The position numbers and the translations under genes are program-made. The notes beneath the pieces were generated by a model. It ran no database searches and was not told the origin of the DNA. It saw only the letters and a program-made list of their open reading frames with translations. Of a DNA stretch of 64,000 bases, positions 46,901-52,975 are shown piece after piece. The stretch is from assembly GCF_023184515.1 (NCBI RefSeq), contig NZ_JAAHBP010000005.1:186001-250000 (forward strand). Direction: 5' to 3'. This DNA is from Streptomyces sp. D2-8. Its GTDB lineage: Bacteria; Actinomycetota; Actinomycetes; Streptomycetales; Streptomycetaceae. Numbering within the stretch: position 1 is the stretch's first letter; each line of letters opens with the position of its first letter.

Positions 46901-48056
46901 GCAGGTCGGCGGGCCCCTCGCGGGCAGCAGCGGCGAGATGTACGCGCTCGGCTTCAGTCCCGACGGGCGCACCCTCGCCACCGGGGCGGGCGACAACAAG
47001 GTCCGCCTGTGGTCGCTGCCGACGTCGGACATGGTCGGCCGGACCGGCGTGTTCCGGCCGGACGGGCGGCTGCTCGCGACGGCGGCGCGGGACGGGCGGA
47101 TCCGGCTGTGGGACGTGCGGACGCCCGGCAGGCCGGTGCGGGTGGGCGAACCGTTCCGCCCGGGCAAGGGCGACGTGCGCTCCCTGGAGTTCTCCCCGGA
47201 CGGCCGCACTCTCGCGGTCGTGACGGGCAACCGGGCGGTGGAGCTGTGGAACCTCGGCGACCCCGAACGCCCTGTCCGCCACGGCTCACCCGCCCCCCTG
47301 CACATCCGGTACGCCGACCCGCTGGCCTTAAGCCCGGACGGGCGGGTCCTGGCCACCGCCTACGACGACCGCACCATCCAGTTGTGGAACATCGCCGACC
47401 CGGCCCGCCCGCGCCCGCTCGGCACCCCCGTCACCGGTCACAAGGGCTACGTCAACCACCTCGTGTTCAGCCCGGACGGCCGGACGCTCGCCAGCGGCAG
47501 CGCGGACGGCACGATCCGGCTGTGGAACGTGACCGACCCCGGCCGGGCGACCCTGATCGGGGCGCCTCTGCGGGGCCACCTCGGAGCGGTCAACGCGCTC
47601 GCCTACAGCCGCGACGGCCGCACGCTGGCCAGCGCCGGCGACGACACCTCGGTCCGCCTCTGGGACATCACGGACCCCGCCGAGGCGTCCGGGCAGGCGC
47701 GGCTCACGGGCCATACGGAGGCGGTCGTGTCGCTGACGTTCAGCCAGGACGGCCGCACCCTGGCCAGCGGCGGCAACGACAGCACCGTCCGGCTGTGGAA
47801 CGTCTCCGATCCCTCGGACGCCTCCGCGATCGGGCAGTCGATGAGCCCTCACTCCAAGACCGGCACCTTCCTGGCGTTCAGTCCGAACAGCCAGATGCTG
47901 GGGGTGTCCAGCGGCGCGGACACCATCCGGCTCTGGAACCTCGACGTCGACACGGCCGTCCGCCGCATCTGCGCGATGACCCGGGGCGTGCTGACGCAGG
48001 ACACCTGGCGGGAGTACCTGCCCCGGCTCTCCTACGACCCGCCGTGCGACGGCTGA
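43938..48056 (+). CDS. HTH-nSTAND NTPase-transmembrane-WD40 repeat protein
   Basis: The protein has 1372 residues, starting at TTG 43938 behind AAGGAG (9-nt spacing). Residues 1-90 form a helix-turn-helix-like domain (VRVSAQRISDWRRARNVPAQF). An nSTAND1 NTPase follows (about 125-560), with Walker A GASGAGKSS near 177 and Walker B VVIVDQFEE near 318, and the conserved CPYRGLASYRREDARWFFGRE entry. One membrane helix (IWISRGAVATLVVLAILAVGAAVVAW, about 634-659) leads to 14 WD40 repeats, enough for two seven-bladed propellers. Repeats 7-10 are degenerate in their GH dipeptide. STAND proteins sense signals and oligomerise; related HTH-STAND-WD40 proteins are abundant in Streptomyces without known ligands. 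The propellers are predicted to lie outside the membrane. Confidence 0.93.
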   Translation: MSSDSGARTAFAERLALLYKEAGNPPLKRVSEAVVRLQRVDERGRPVRVSAQRISDWRRARNVPAQFPALAAVLHVLIPDARRSRPTPVSPGLYDLGQWQRLWERAVADPVGERLAASAAEERPADETASAPGGVCPYRGLASYRREDARWFFGRERSTDALVTQLGAVAGKGGLVMLVGASGAGKSSLLNAGLVPALRDGALGGDDGDESGRAREVVQLVPGGDPLAELSRCIPELAPVVSARLPPREATPRPERDGSDAARARAPGPSPAGGPAPREPGGPPATEPDAPPFTDAVRAAVAAWARREAPSGARPVVIVDQFEETFTLCPDEADRRTFIEVLHAACSPAGFGEPAPAVVVLGIRADFYDRCLRYPELADALQHRHMVLGPLTTPELREAVTGPAKAVGLELEPGLAELIVREVSADGPRGAHDAGVLPLLSHALLATWQRRKGGRLTLAGYRAAGGIQGAVAATAERAWTGLDPAARTAARLLLLRLVRLGEDTQATRRRGTRRQLAQEATDPGKTEESLEALVRARLVTLDAETVEITHEALLHAWPRLREWIDEDRQGNLLRQRLEEDGRAWEESNRDTSLLYRGSRLEQAHGWARSAGDTFLTRSAVEFLAASVRLRRRIIWISRGAVATLVVLAILAVGAAVVAWKQRDEAVFEQVLAQSDRVQDTDPSLSAQLDLVAHGLRPDDKGANSRLISIVNAPLATPLTGHTGAVYLTTFSPDGQTLATASYDRTVRLWDVADPKRPKPLGKPLTGHTSWVSSAVFSPDGRTLASASDDGTVRLWDVTDPGHPRSLGGPLTGHDGTIYLIAFRPDGRTLASASDDGTVRLWNMADPRRPRALGKPLTGHTAAVRSVAFGPDGRTLAAGGDDGTIRLWDVSDPGRPEPAGSPLTGHTATVHSVAFSPDGRTLAGGSADGTVRLWNMAGPGRPAAIGAPLTGHTGPVWSVAFSPDGNMLAAASADSTASLWRVSDPEYPSQVGGPLAGSSGEMYALGFSPDGRTLATGAGDNKVRLWSLPTSDMVGRTGVFRPDGRLLATAARDGRIRLWDVRTPGRPVRVGEPFRPGKGDVRSLEFSPDGRTLAVVTGNRAVELWNLGDPERPVRHGSPAPLHIRYADPLALSPDGRVLATAYDDRTIQLWNIADPARPRPLGTPVTGHKGYVNHLVFSPDGRTLASGSADGTIRLWNVTDPGRATLIGAPLRGHLGAVNALAYSRDGRTLASAGDDTSVRLWDITDPAEASGQARLTGHTEAVVSLTFSQDGRTLASGGNDSTVRLWNVSDPSDASAIGQSMSPHSKTGTFLAFSPNSQMLGVSSGADTIRLWNLDVDTAVRRICAMTRGVLTQDTWREYLPRLSYDPPCDG

Positions 48057-48159
48057 CGAGGCCGGCTCGCGCAACGGGCCCGGTAGTCACGGCAGTTGAG
48101 TGATACGAGTCACAACCGGGGCTTTCCTGACGGTCAGTCGGCTCGCGGCGGGCAAGCGC

Positions 48160-48225
48160 TTGTTACCCTTGGCCATAGCTCGACCGCTGGTGCATCCCCC
48201 GTCGCCAGCGGTCGGGCCCTTTTTC
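48160..48225 (+). ncRNA. Candidate small RNA with C-rich hairpin loop (copy B)
   Basis: On the plus strand, CTTGTTACCCT (TACCCT as -10) is followed by the stem CGACCGCTGG / CCAGCGGTCG (48181-48190, 48205-48214; extendable to 13 bp with flanking GCT/GGC). It encloses loop TGCATCCCCCGTCG, then GGCCCTTTTTC. The loop is identical to copy A at 32892-32943 on the other strand, while four stem positions differ and all stay paired. The T-run makes it terminator-like, so it may also end transcription of the WD40 gene. It lies between that gene and the GNAT gene. Confidence 0.6.
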
Positions 48226-48796
48226 AGCGCAGGTCGAGGCGCATCAGAATCCGGGGATGACCGGCCAGGACCGAGGCCGTGTCCGCCGCGTGGGCGAATC
48301 CGGCGCGTTCGAAGTTCTTCCGCAGACCCGCGTACGCCATCGTCAGGTCGACCGTGGCGTCACCGTTGTCCAGCGGGTACGCCTCGATCGCCGGTGCGCC
48401 CCGGTCCCGGGCGAACTCGACGGCACCGGCGATGAGGGCGTGCGAGATGCCCTGCTTGCGATGGCCGGGGCGGACCCGGACGCACCAGAGCGACCACACC
48501 GGCAGATCGTCGACGTGCGGGATCTTGCGGTTGCGGGCGAAGGAGGTGTCCGCGCGCGGGGCGACGGCGGCCCAGCCGACCGGCTCGTCACCGTCGTAGG
48601 CGAGCACGCCCGGGGGCGGCTCCGCGCGGCACAGCTCGGCGACGTACGCGCCGCGGGCCGGGCCGCGCAGGTCGTTGTTGAGCCTGGAGGGGATCCGGTA
48701 GCTCAGACACCAGCAGACGTTCGCCCCGGGCGACTTCGGCCCGAGCACGGCACGGACGTCCTCGAAGTCCGTGGCCGGCCGAACGTCGATGCTCAT
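48224..48796 (-). CDS. GNAT-family N-acetyltransferase
   Basis: This protein of about 190 residues starts at ATG 48796 (MSIDVRPATDFEDVRAV). The acetyl-CoA binding motif is VWSLWCVRVRPGHRKQGISHALIAGAVEFARDRGA, with the R/Q-x-x-G-x-G/A type loop as RKQGIS. The C-terminus has the expected YAGLRKNFERAGFA region. The N-terminal CWCLSYRIPSRLNND is typical of a subgroup of small-molecule acetyltransferases. The substrate is unknown. It converges on the WD40 gene with the candidate small RNA between them. Confidence 0.87.
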   Translation of the reverse strand: MSIDVRPATDFEDVRAVLGPKSPGANVCWCLSYRIPSRLNNDLRGPARGAYVAELCRAEPPPGVLAYDGDEPVGWAAVAPRADTSFARNRKIPHVDDLPVWSLWCVRVRPGHRKQGISHALIAGAVEFARDRGAPAIEAYPLDNGDATVDLTMAYAGLRKNFERAGFAHAADTASVLAGHPRILMRLDLR

Positions 48797-48911
48797 GCCC
48801 CCACGATGCCACGCCCAGGACACCCGCGCCCCTCGAGATCGTCCGGGAGCGCGGCGGGGAACTCGTCGGCGCCTTCGAGAGGTTGCTGCCGACGGTCCAC
48901 GGCACCACGTC

Positions 48912-49436
48912 CTAGGCGGACGCCGCCCGCAGCAGCCGCAGTTGGCCGATCTCGCTCACGTTCTTCATCAGTTCCGCGTTCACCCAGGCCACCATGTGCT
49001 CGACGGTGTGCTCGGGATCGTTCGGCCAGGGGAACGGGGCCGTGTCGTCCAGGTCCTGGTCGGTGAGGTCGTCCAGGACCTTCAGCCACTGGGTGCGCAG
49101 GTCCCGCAGCCACTCGACCGTCGGGGCGCCCTCACCGGGCCAGACGATGTCCGCCCGGTCGCGGGGCGGGCGGCCCTGTGCGTGGTCGAGGGTGACGCTC
49201 CACCACCATCCGATGTGCCAGCTCACCCACCCCAGGGTGGGCACGGGGACCGGGTCGGGCTCGGTGTCCGCCCAGTCCGGGACCCAGGTGCCGTCGGGGC
49301 CCCGGCGCATCGTCCAGCAGAGCTCCGCCGGCTCCCAGAGGAAGTCCCCGGGCTCCAGCCGCTCCAGGTGGTACTCGAACAGTGACCAGGTGAACTCGAA
49401 CTGCCAGCGGGGCAGTTCCGTACGGGAAGCGCTCAT
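48912..49436 (-). CDS. DinB/DUF664-type four-helix protein
   Basis: This 174-residue protein has the DinB-like pattern: an N-terminal helix WSLFEYHLERLEPGDFLWEPAELCWTMR, the WVSWHIGWWWSVTLDHA helix with a metal-binding His, and a third His in EHMVAWVNAELMKN. The fold is shared with mycothiol- and bacillithiol-dependent transferases. Actinobacterial members may use mycothiol, but the substrate is unknown. Confidence 0.85.
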   Translation of the reverse strand: MSASRTELPRWQFEFTWSLFEYHLERLEPGDFLWEPAELCWTMRRGPDGTWVPDWADTEPDPVPVPTLGWVSWHIGWWWSVTLDHAQGRPPRDRADIVWPGEGAPTVEWLRDLRTQWLKVLDDLTDQDLDDTAPFPWPNDPEHTVEHMVAWVNAELMKNVSEIGQLRLLRAASA

Positions 49437-49445
49437 CGACCGACC

Positions 49446-49910
49446 CTACGGGGGCGCCGGGGCGTCCCGGGCCAGTCCCGGCCAGTCGAGGTTCCGCAGC
49501 GCGGGCTCGGCGTCGCAGTCCGACGGCAGGCGGGGCGTGGACTGGAACCAGACGACGGTCAGGCGCGAGCGGTAGGCGACCGGGTCGCGGGCCGGGTCCA
49601 GGGCGGCGGAGTGGAACGTGCCGAGGCAGGCCACGGCGGGCAGCACCTCGACCGGCCCGAGGCCGCCCGCGTACTGGTCGGGGTACTCGCGCCGCGGCGG
49701 GACGAGGTGCACCGGGGTGCCCGGGCGGGACCGCTCGGCGGCGTGCAGGAGGCCCTGGATCCGCAGGTCGTTCAGCGGCTTGCAGGGGTAGCCGTCCTGG
49801 AGGTCGCCGTACGTCGACGAGAACCGCAGCTCGGCGAGGTCCACCGAGCGGCCGCAGGCCAGGACGAGGCGGGCGAGCGCCAGGGCCGGCGTGTTTGCGT
49901 GGCGTTGCAT
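49446..49910 (-). CDS. Protein of unknown function, partner of a prim-pol gene
   Basis: This 154-residue protein starts at ATG 49910. Readable blocks are ALALARLVLACGRSVDLAELRFSSTYGDLQDGYPCKPLNDLRIQGLLHAAERSRPG and VEVLPAVACLGTFHSAALDPARDPVAYRSRLTVVWFQ. No family recognised. Only 37 bp separate it from the prim-pol gene upstream on the same strand, so the two are likely co-transcribed and may work together. Confidence 0.68.
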   Translation of the reverse strand: MQRHANTPALALARLVLACGRSVDLAELRFSSTYGDLQDGYPCKPLNDLRIQGLLHAAERSRPGTPVHLVPPRREYPDQYAGGLGPVEVLPAVACLGTFHSAALDPARDPVAYRSRLTVVWFQSTPRLPSDCDAEPALRNLDWPGLARDAPAPP

Positions 49911-49947
49911 CGAGGTCTTTCGGTGGTGGTCATGGGCGGGGCCTTGC

Positions 49948-50823
49948 TCACGGCCGGTGCCCCGTCAGCCGTGCCGCCGACGCGATCGTCGCCCTGGCCT
50001 CCCGCTCGGACAGGCCGCTCTGGAGGGCTGCCTCGACCAGGGGATCCACCAGCGCCGGGCCGATGCCGTCCTCGTAGGCCCGGCAGGCCGCCCAGAACAG
50101 TCGGGTGTTGCGCTGGCCCTCGTGCGCGGCCAGGACGAACTGGACCAGGCCCTGGCCGTGCCCGCCGGCCGCCGGGGGCACCGGGTGGTGGGGGTGGTGG
50201 GCGCGGGGCGGCGGGAGCAGCAGCCGCAGGAGGGAGCGCGGGCAGCGGGCGGGGGCCAGGTGCGCGGTGCCCGGGGCGGCGGCGTACACACCCTGGCCCG
50301 TGCGGGAGCCGGGGCCGACCAGGTAGCCGCCCGCGCCCCGGATGTCGATGCCGGGGGCGAGCCGGCCCGCCGAGTTGGGGACGACCACCTCGGGCGGGCC
50401 GCTCAGCCACAGATGACGCCCGCCGGACGGGGTCACGACGACCACGGTCGGCGGGATCGTGAACAGGTGCCGCAGCGCCAGCTCGCGCAGGGCGGCCGAG
50501 GAGTCCGTGCCGGTCTTCACGTCCAGGTCGAGGCCGATCAGATGGTGCGGGGGCAGCCCGCAGGCGATGCCGTAGCCGGTCGCCCAGGGCGCGGCGGCGA
50601 ACAGTTCGCGGATGCGGTCCGGGTCGCTGGAGGCGTCGTAGACCCCGTGCCCGAGGCGTCCGCACGCGCCGTGGCAGGGGGAGGGGGCGGGGTCGTCGCG
50701 GTGCGGGGAGCGCAGCGCCGGGAGCTTGGAGCGGGACAGGGGGATGACGGCCAGTCCGCGTTCGGCGGCTGACAGGGCGTGTGCGAGGGCCAGCGTCGTG
50801 GCCTGCCGGTCGGTGGTGGCCAT
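49948..50823 (-). CDS. Bifunctional DNA primase/polymerase domain protein
   Basis: This 291-residue protein has the catalytic landmarks of archaeo-eukaryotic prim-pols: N-terminal block ALSAAERGLAVIPLSRSKLPAL, the divalent-metal motif LIGLDLDVKTGTDS (DLD) near residue 98 and the nucleotide-binding SGGRHLWLSG near 133. The C-terminal part has several helices and an acidic stretch (QNTRLFWAACRAYEDGIGPAL-like, ending in an alpha-helical domain). In plasmids and integrated elements such proteins prime replication; chromosomal copies exist in many Streptomyces. It is monocistronic with the small unknown gene at 49446. Confidence 0.86.
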   Translation of the reverse strand: MATTDRQATTLALAHALSAAERGLAVIPLSRSKLPALRSPHRDDPAPSPCHGACGRLGHGVYDASSDPDRIRELFAAAPWATGYGIACGLPPHHLIGLDLDVKTGTDSSAALRELALRHLFTIPPTVVVVTPSGGRHLWLSGPPEVVVPNSAGRLAPGIDIRGAGGYLVGPGSRTGQGVYAAAPGTAHLAPARCPRSLLRLLLPPPRAHHPHHPVPPAAGGHGQGLVQFVLAAHEGQRNTRLFWAACRAYEDGIGPALVDPLVEAALQSGLSEREARATIASAARLTGHRP

Positions 50824-51193
50824 GACTCTAGTTTCGTACGTATGTTCGAAAAAGGAAAGAGGGAGCGGGTGCGACGCGCCGTGGCCGGGCGGCGGCGGAG
50901 GAACGTGCTGGAACGCTTCACCCCTTGCGGCACCTGGGTTCGAACGTCCCCCTCCGCTCCCATCTGGGGCTGAAGTGACAGATAGGGGTTTATCGACTTG
51001 TCCTCACGCTTGCGTGCGAATAGCGGCTTCCGGTGCGGTTCGCCGGGGATTCGGTGGGCAACTCTGGACTCGCGACGTCGAGCACCGCACCGGGGCGGCC
51101 GGCCAACTTCCCTGGTGACAGCAGTGGTTCACGCACGAAACGGCCATGAGCCGGTGCGTCCTCGGTTCGATCAGTCCTGGAGGGGCAAGAAAC
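50824..51193. other. 370-bp intergenic stretch without a supported gene
   Basis: This stretch separates the prim-pol gene (minus) from the N/Q-rich secreted protein (plus). It contains the ribosome-binding site GGAGGGGC for ATG 51194 and no credible coding frame. A 7-bp inverted pair GGAGCGG (50862) and CCGCTCC (50954) with an internal GGTTCGAAC looks like a tRNA end but does not fold into a cloverleaf. Confidence 0.45.
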
Positions 51194-51520
51194 ATGGCAA
51201 GCATCCGTACCGCCCGCGTCATCGCAGCCGTCTCCGCCCTGCCGCTCGCAGCCGCCCTGTTCACCGGTGTCGCGACGGCGGACAACGGCGCCTTCGCGGA
51301 CAACGGATCCATCGCGTCCGCCACGGAGGCCGAACAGGGCATCCTCGGCAGCGGCGTCGGCGGCGACAACTTCGGCACCGCGGCCACCACCCAGCAACAG
51401 GCCGTCGGTGACGGCGCCTCGAACCAGAGCAACACCGCCCAGGTCAACGGCTCGGAGTTCACGGCCGTCAACCAGGGCAACGCCAACACCGCCGTCAGCT
51501 TCTCCCCGCTGTGGTGGTGA
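51194..51520 (+). CDS. Small secreted Asn/Gln-rich protein
   Basis: This 108-residue protein starts at ATG 51194 after GGAGGGGCAAGAAAC. The signal peptide (SIRTARVIAAVSALPLAAALFTG) ends at ATA, giving a mature chain of about 80 residues rich in Asn, Gln, Gly and Ala. Short repeats such as NQSNTAQVNGSE and NQGNANTAV end in FSPLWW. No Cys is present, which rules out a chaplin. The repeat style recalls amyloid-forming curlin or rodlin-type surface proteins, but similarity is not strong enough for a family call. It stands alone on the plus strand with a clear terminator downstream. Confidence 0.75.
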   Translation: MASIRTARVIAAVSALPLAAALFTGVATADNGAFADNGSIASATEAEQGILGSGVGGDNFGTAATTQQQAVGDGASNQSNTAQVNGSEFTAVNQGNANTAVSFSPLWW

Positions 51521-51583
51521 GCTGAGCGGGCCGGTGCGCCGGCATCGGCCCGGGTGCGGTGGGGGTGTGCTTCGTGGGGTGAC

Positions 51584-51628
51584 AAGCGTCTGAGCGGCGG
51601 TACTCCGGTACCGCCGCGCAGGCGTTTT
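51584..51628 (+). terminator. Terminator of the small secreted protein gene
   Basis: A long hairpin, AAGCGTCT/AGGCGTTT outer arms and GCGGCGGTAC/GTACCGCCGC inner arms (51594-51603, 51608-51617), is followed by a TTTT run. It lies 64 bp past the stop codon at 51520. Confidence 0.75.
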
Positions 51629-51660
51629 CGTGTCTGCGGGGTCTTGACGGGACACCGTAT

Positions 51661-51675
51661 CTGACGGACAGTCAG
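51661..51675. promoter_or_regulatory. TetR-type operator before the MaoC/thiolase operon
   Basis: CTGACGGACAGTCAG is a perfect inverted repeat (CTGAC-N5-GTCAG), extendable to TCTGACGGACAGTCAGA. It ends 5 bp before the GTG start of the operon, so a bound repressor would block transcription or leaderless translation. Palindromes of this form control fatty-acid and steroid catabolism genes in actinobacteria. The regulator is not encoded next to it. Confidence 0.65.
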
Positions 51676-51680
51676 AAACC

Positions 51681-52595
51681 GTGAGTGGTGAGCCGGAGGT
51701 CCACGAGGAGTTCGAGGCGCGCCTGAAGGCCTACGAGGGCCGGCCGGCCGCCGCCACCGGCGTCGGCCGCGACCCGGTCAACGAGCCGATGATCAGGCAC
51801 TGGTGCGAGGCCGTGGGCGACACCAGCCCCGCGTACACGGGACCGGACGCCATCGCTCCGCCCACCATGCTCCAGGCATGGACCATGGCCGGGCTCACCC
51901 ACCGCCCGGAGCGCACTGCCGCGTACGACGAACTCCTCACCCTGCTCGACGAGTCGGGTCACGACGCGGTCGTCGCCACCGACTGCGAACAGGAGTACCT
52001 GCGCCCGCTGCGCCCGGGCGACGAGATCACCTTCGACTCCGTGATCGAGTCGGTGTCCGGCCGCAAGACCACGAAACTCGGCTCGGGCTACTTCGTCACC
52101 ACCCGCACGGACGTCCGGGCCGGCGGCGAACTCGCCGGCACCCACCGCTTCCGCATCCTCAAGTACGCCCCCGCACACCGGCCTTCGAAGCCGGCCGAAC
52201 GCCGCCCCCGCCCGGTCGTCAACCGCGACAACGCCGGCTTCTGGGAGGGCGTGGCCCGCCACGAGCTCCTCATCCAGCGCTGCACCGGCTGCGGCGCGCT
52301 GCGTTTCCCCTGGCTGCCGGGCTGCAACGCATGCGGCTCCCCGGCCTGGGACACCGTCGAGGCGAGCGGCGAGGGCACCGTCTACTCCTACGTCGTCATG
52401 CACCACCCGCCCTTCCCGGCCTTCGAACCGCCGTACGCGGTCGGACTGATCGAACTCGCCGAGGGCGTGCGGATCGTCAGCAACGTGGTCGGAGTGCCGT
52501 ACGACGAGGTGCGGATCGGCATGCCGGTGCGGCTGGAGTTCCGGCGCTACGACGACGAGCTGGTGCTTCCCGTCTTCCAGGGGGCGACGCCGTGA
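51681..52595 (+). CDS. MaoC-like hydratase fused to OB-fold (DUF35/ChsH2-like) protein
   Basis: This 304-residue protein has two domains. Residues about 5-165 form a MaoC/hot-dog hydratase-like domain. Residues about 185-304 form a DUF35 OB-fold with a rubredoxin-like zinc site (CTGCGALRFPWLPGCNACG, CxxC-x11-CxxC). In steroid degradation ChsH1 and ChsH2 make such a pair and bind the retro-aldolase Ltp2; this protein resembles ChsH2 fused to a hydratase domain. It starts with GTG 51681 and overlaps the next gene (GTGA). Catalysis on a 3-carbon or similar acyl-CoA side chain is inferred. Confidence 0.85.
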   Translation: MSGEPEVHEEFEARLKAYEGRPAAATGVGRDPVNEPMIRHWCEAVGDTSPAYTGPDAIAPPTMLQAWTMAGLTHRPERTAAYDELLTLLDESGHDAVVATDCEQEYLRPLRPGDEITFDSVIESVSGRKTTKLGSGYFVTTRTDVRAGGELAGTHRFRILKYAPAHRPSKPAERRPRPVVNRDNAGFWEGVARHELLIQRCTGCGALRFPWLPGCNACGSPAWDTVEASGEGTVYSYVVMHHPPFPAFEPPYAVGLIELAEGVRIVSNVVGVPYDEVRIGMPVRLEFRRYDDELVLPVFQGATP

Positions 52596-52975
52596 AGGCC
52601 GGCGACCGGCTCCCGCCGCTGGAGATCCCCATCACCCGCACCCTGATCGTCGCCGGGGCGATCGCCTCCCGCGACTACCAGGACGTCCACCACGACCCGG
52701 ACCTCGCCCGGCAGAAGGGCTCCCCCGACATCTTCATGAACATCCTGACGACCAACGGCCTGGTCGGCCGCTACATCACGGACCACTTCGGCCCGCGCGC
52801 GGAGCTGCGCCGGGTCGCCATCCAGCTCGGCGCGCCCAACCACCCCGGCGACACGATGGTGCTGACGGGCACGGTCGAGGAGGTCGACGGGGACACGGCG
52901 ACCGTCCGGGTCGTCGGCGCGAACGGCCTCGGCAAGCACGTCACCGGCACCGTGACGGTGAGGGTCCCGGCATGA
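52592..52975 (+). CDS. MaoC-like dehydratase (ChsH1-like)
   Basis: This 127-residue hot-dog protein starts at GTG 52592, overlapping the previous stop by four bases. The segment ASRDYQDVHHDPDLARQKGSPDIFMN carries the hydratase-2 motif (Asp...His of DYQDVHHDP). Pairing with the MaoC/OB-fold protein would give a heteromeric hydratase like ChsH1-ChsH2. It ends with an ATGA overlap into the thiolase-like gene. Confidence 0.86.
   Translation: MKAGDRLPPLEIPITRTLIVAGAIASRDYQDVHHDPDLARQKGSPDIFMNILTTNGLVGRYITDHFGPRAELRRVAIQLGAPNHPGDTMVLTGTVEEVDGDTATVRVVGANGLGKHVTGTVTVRVPA

Noticed and set aside
43950..47282. 1110-residue open frame antisense to the STAND-WD40 gene
   Set aside because: It is a GC-bias shadow. 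It repeats antisense of WD40 codons and matches no protein family.
48800..48915. Plus-strand codons reading LEIVRERGGELVGAFERLL...HGTTS and stop
   Set aside because: The short end looks protein-like and could be the tail of a lost gene, but there is no start, no ribosome-binding site and no recognised family.
50862..50960. Possible tRNA: GGAGCGG and CCGCTCC pair, with GGTTCGAAC between
   Set aside because: The T arm cannot be paired properly (the bases after TTCGAAC do not complement the preceding stem) and no anticodon arm or D arm forms. The match is probably chance or a very decayed remnant.
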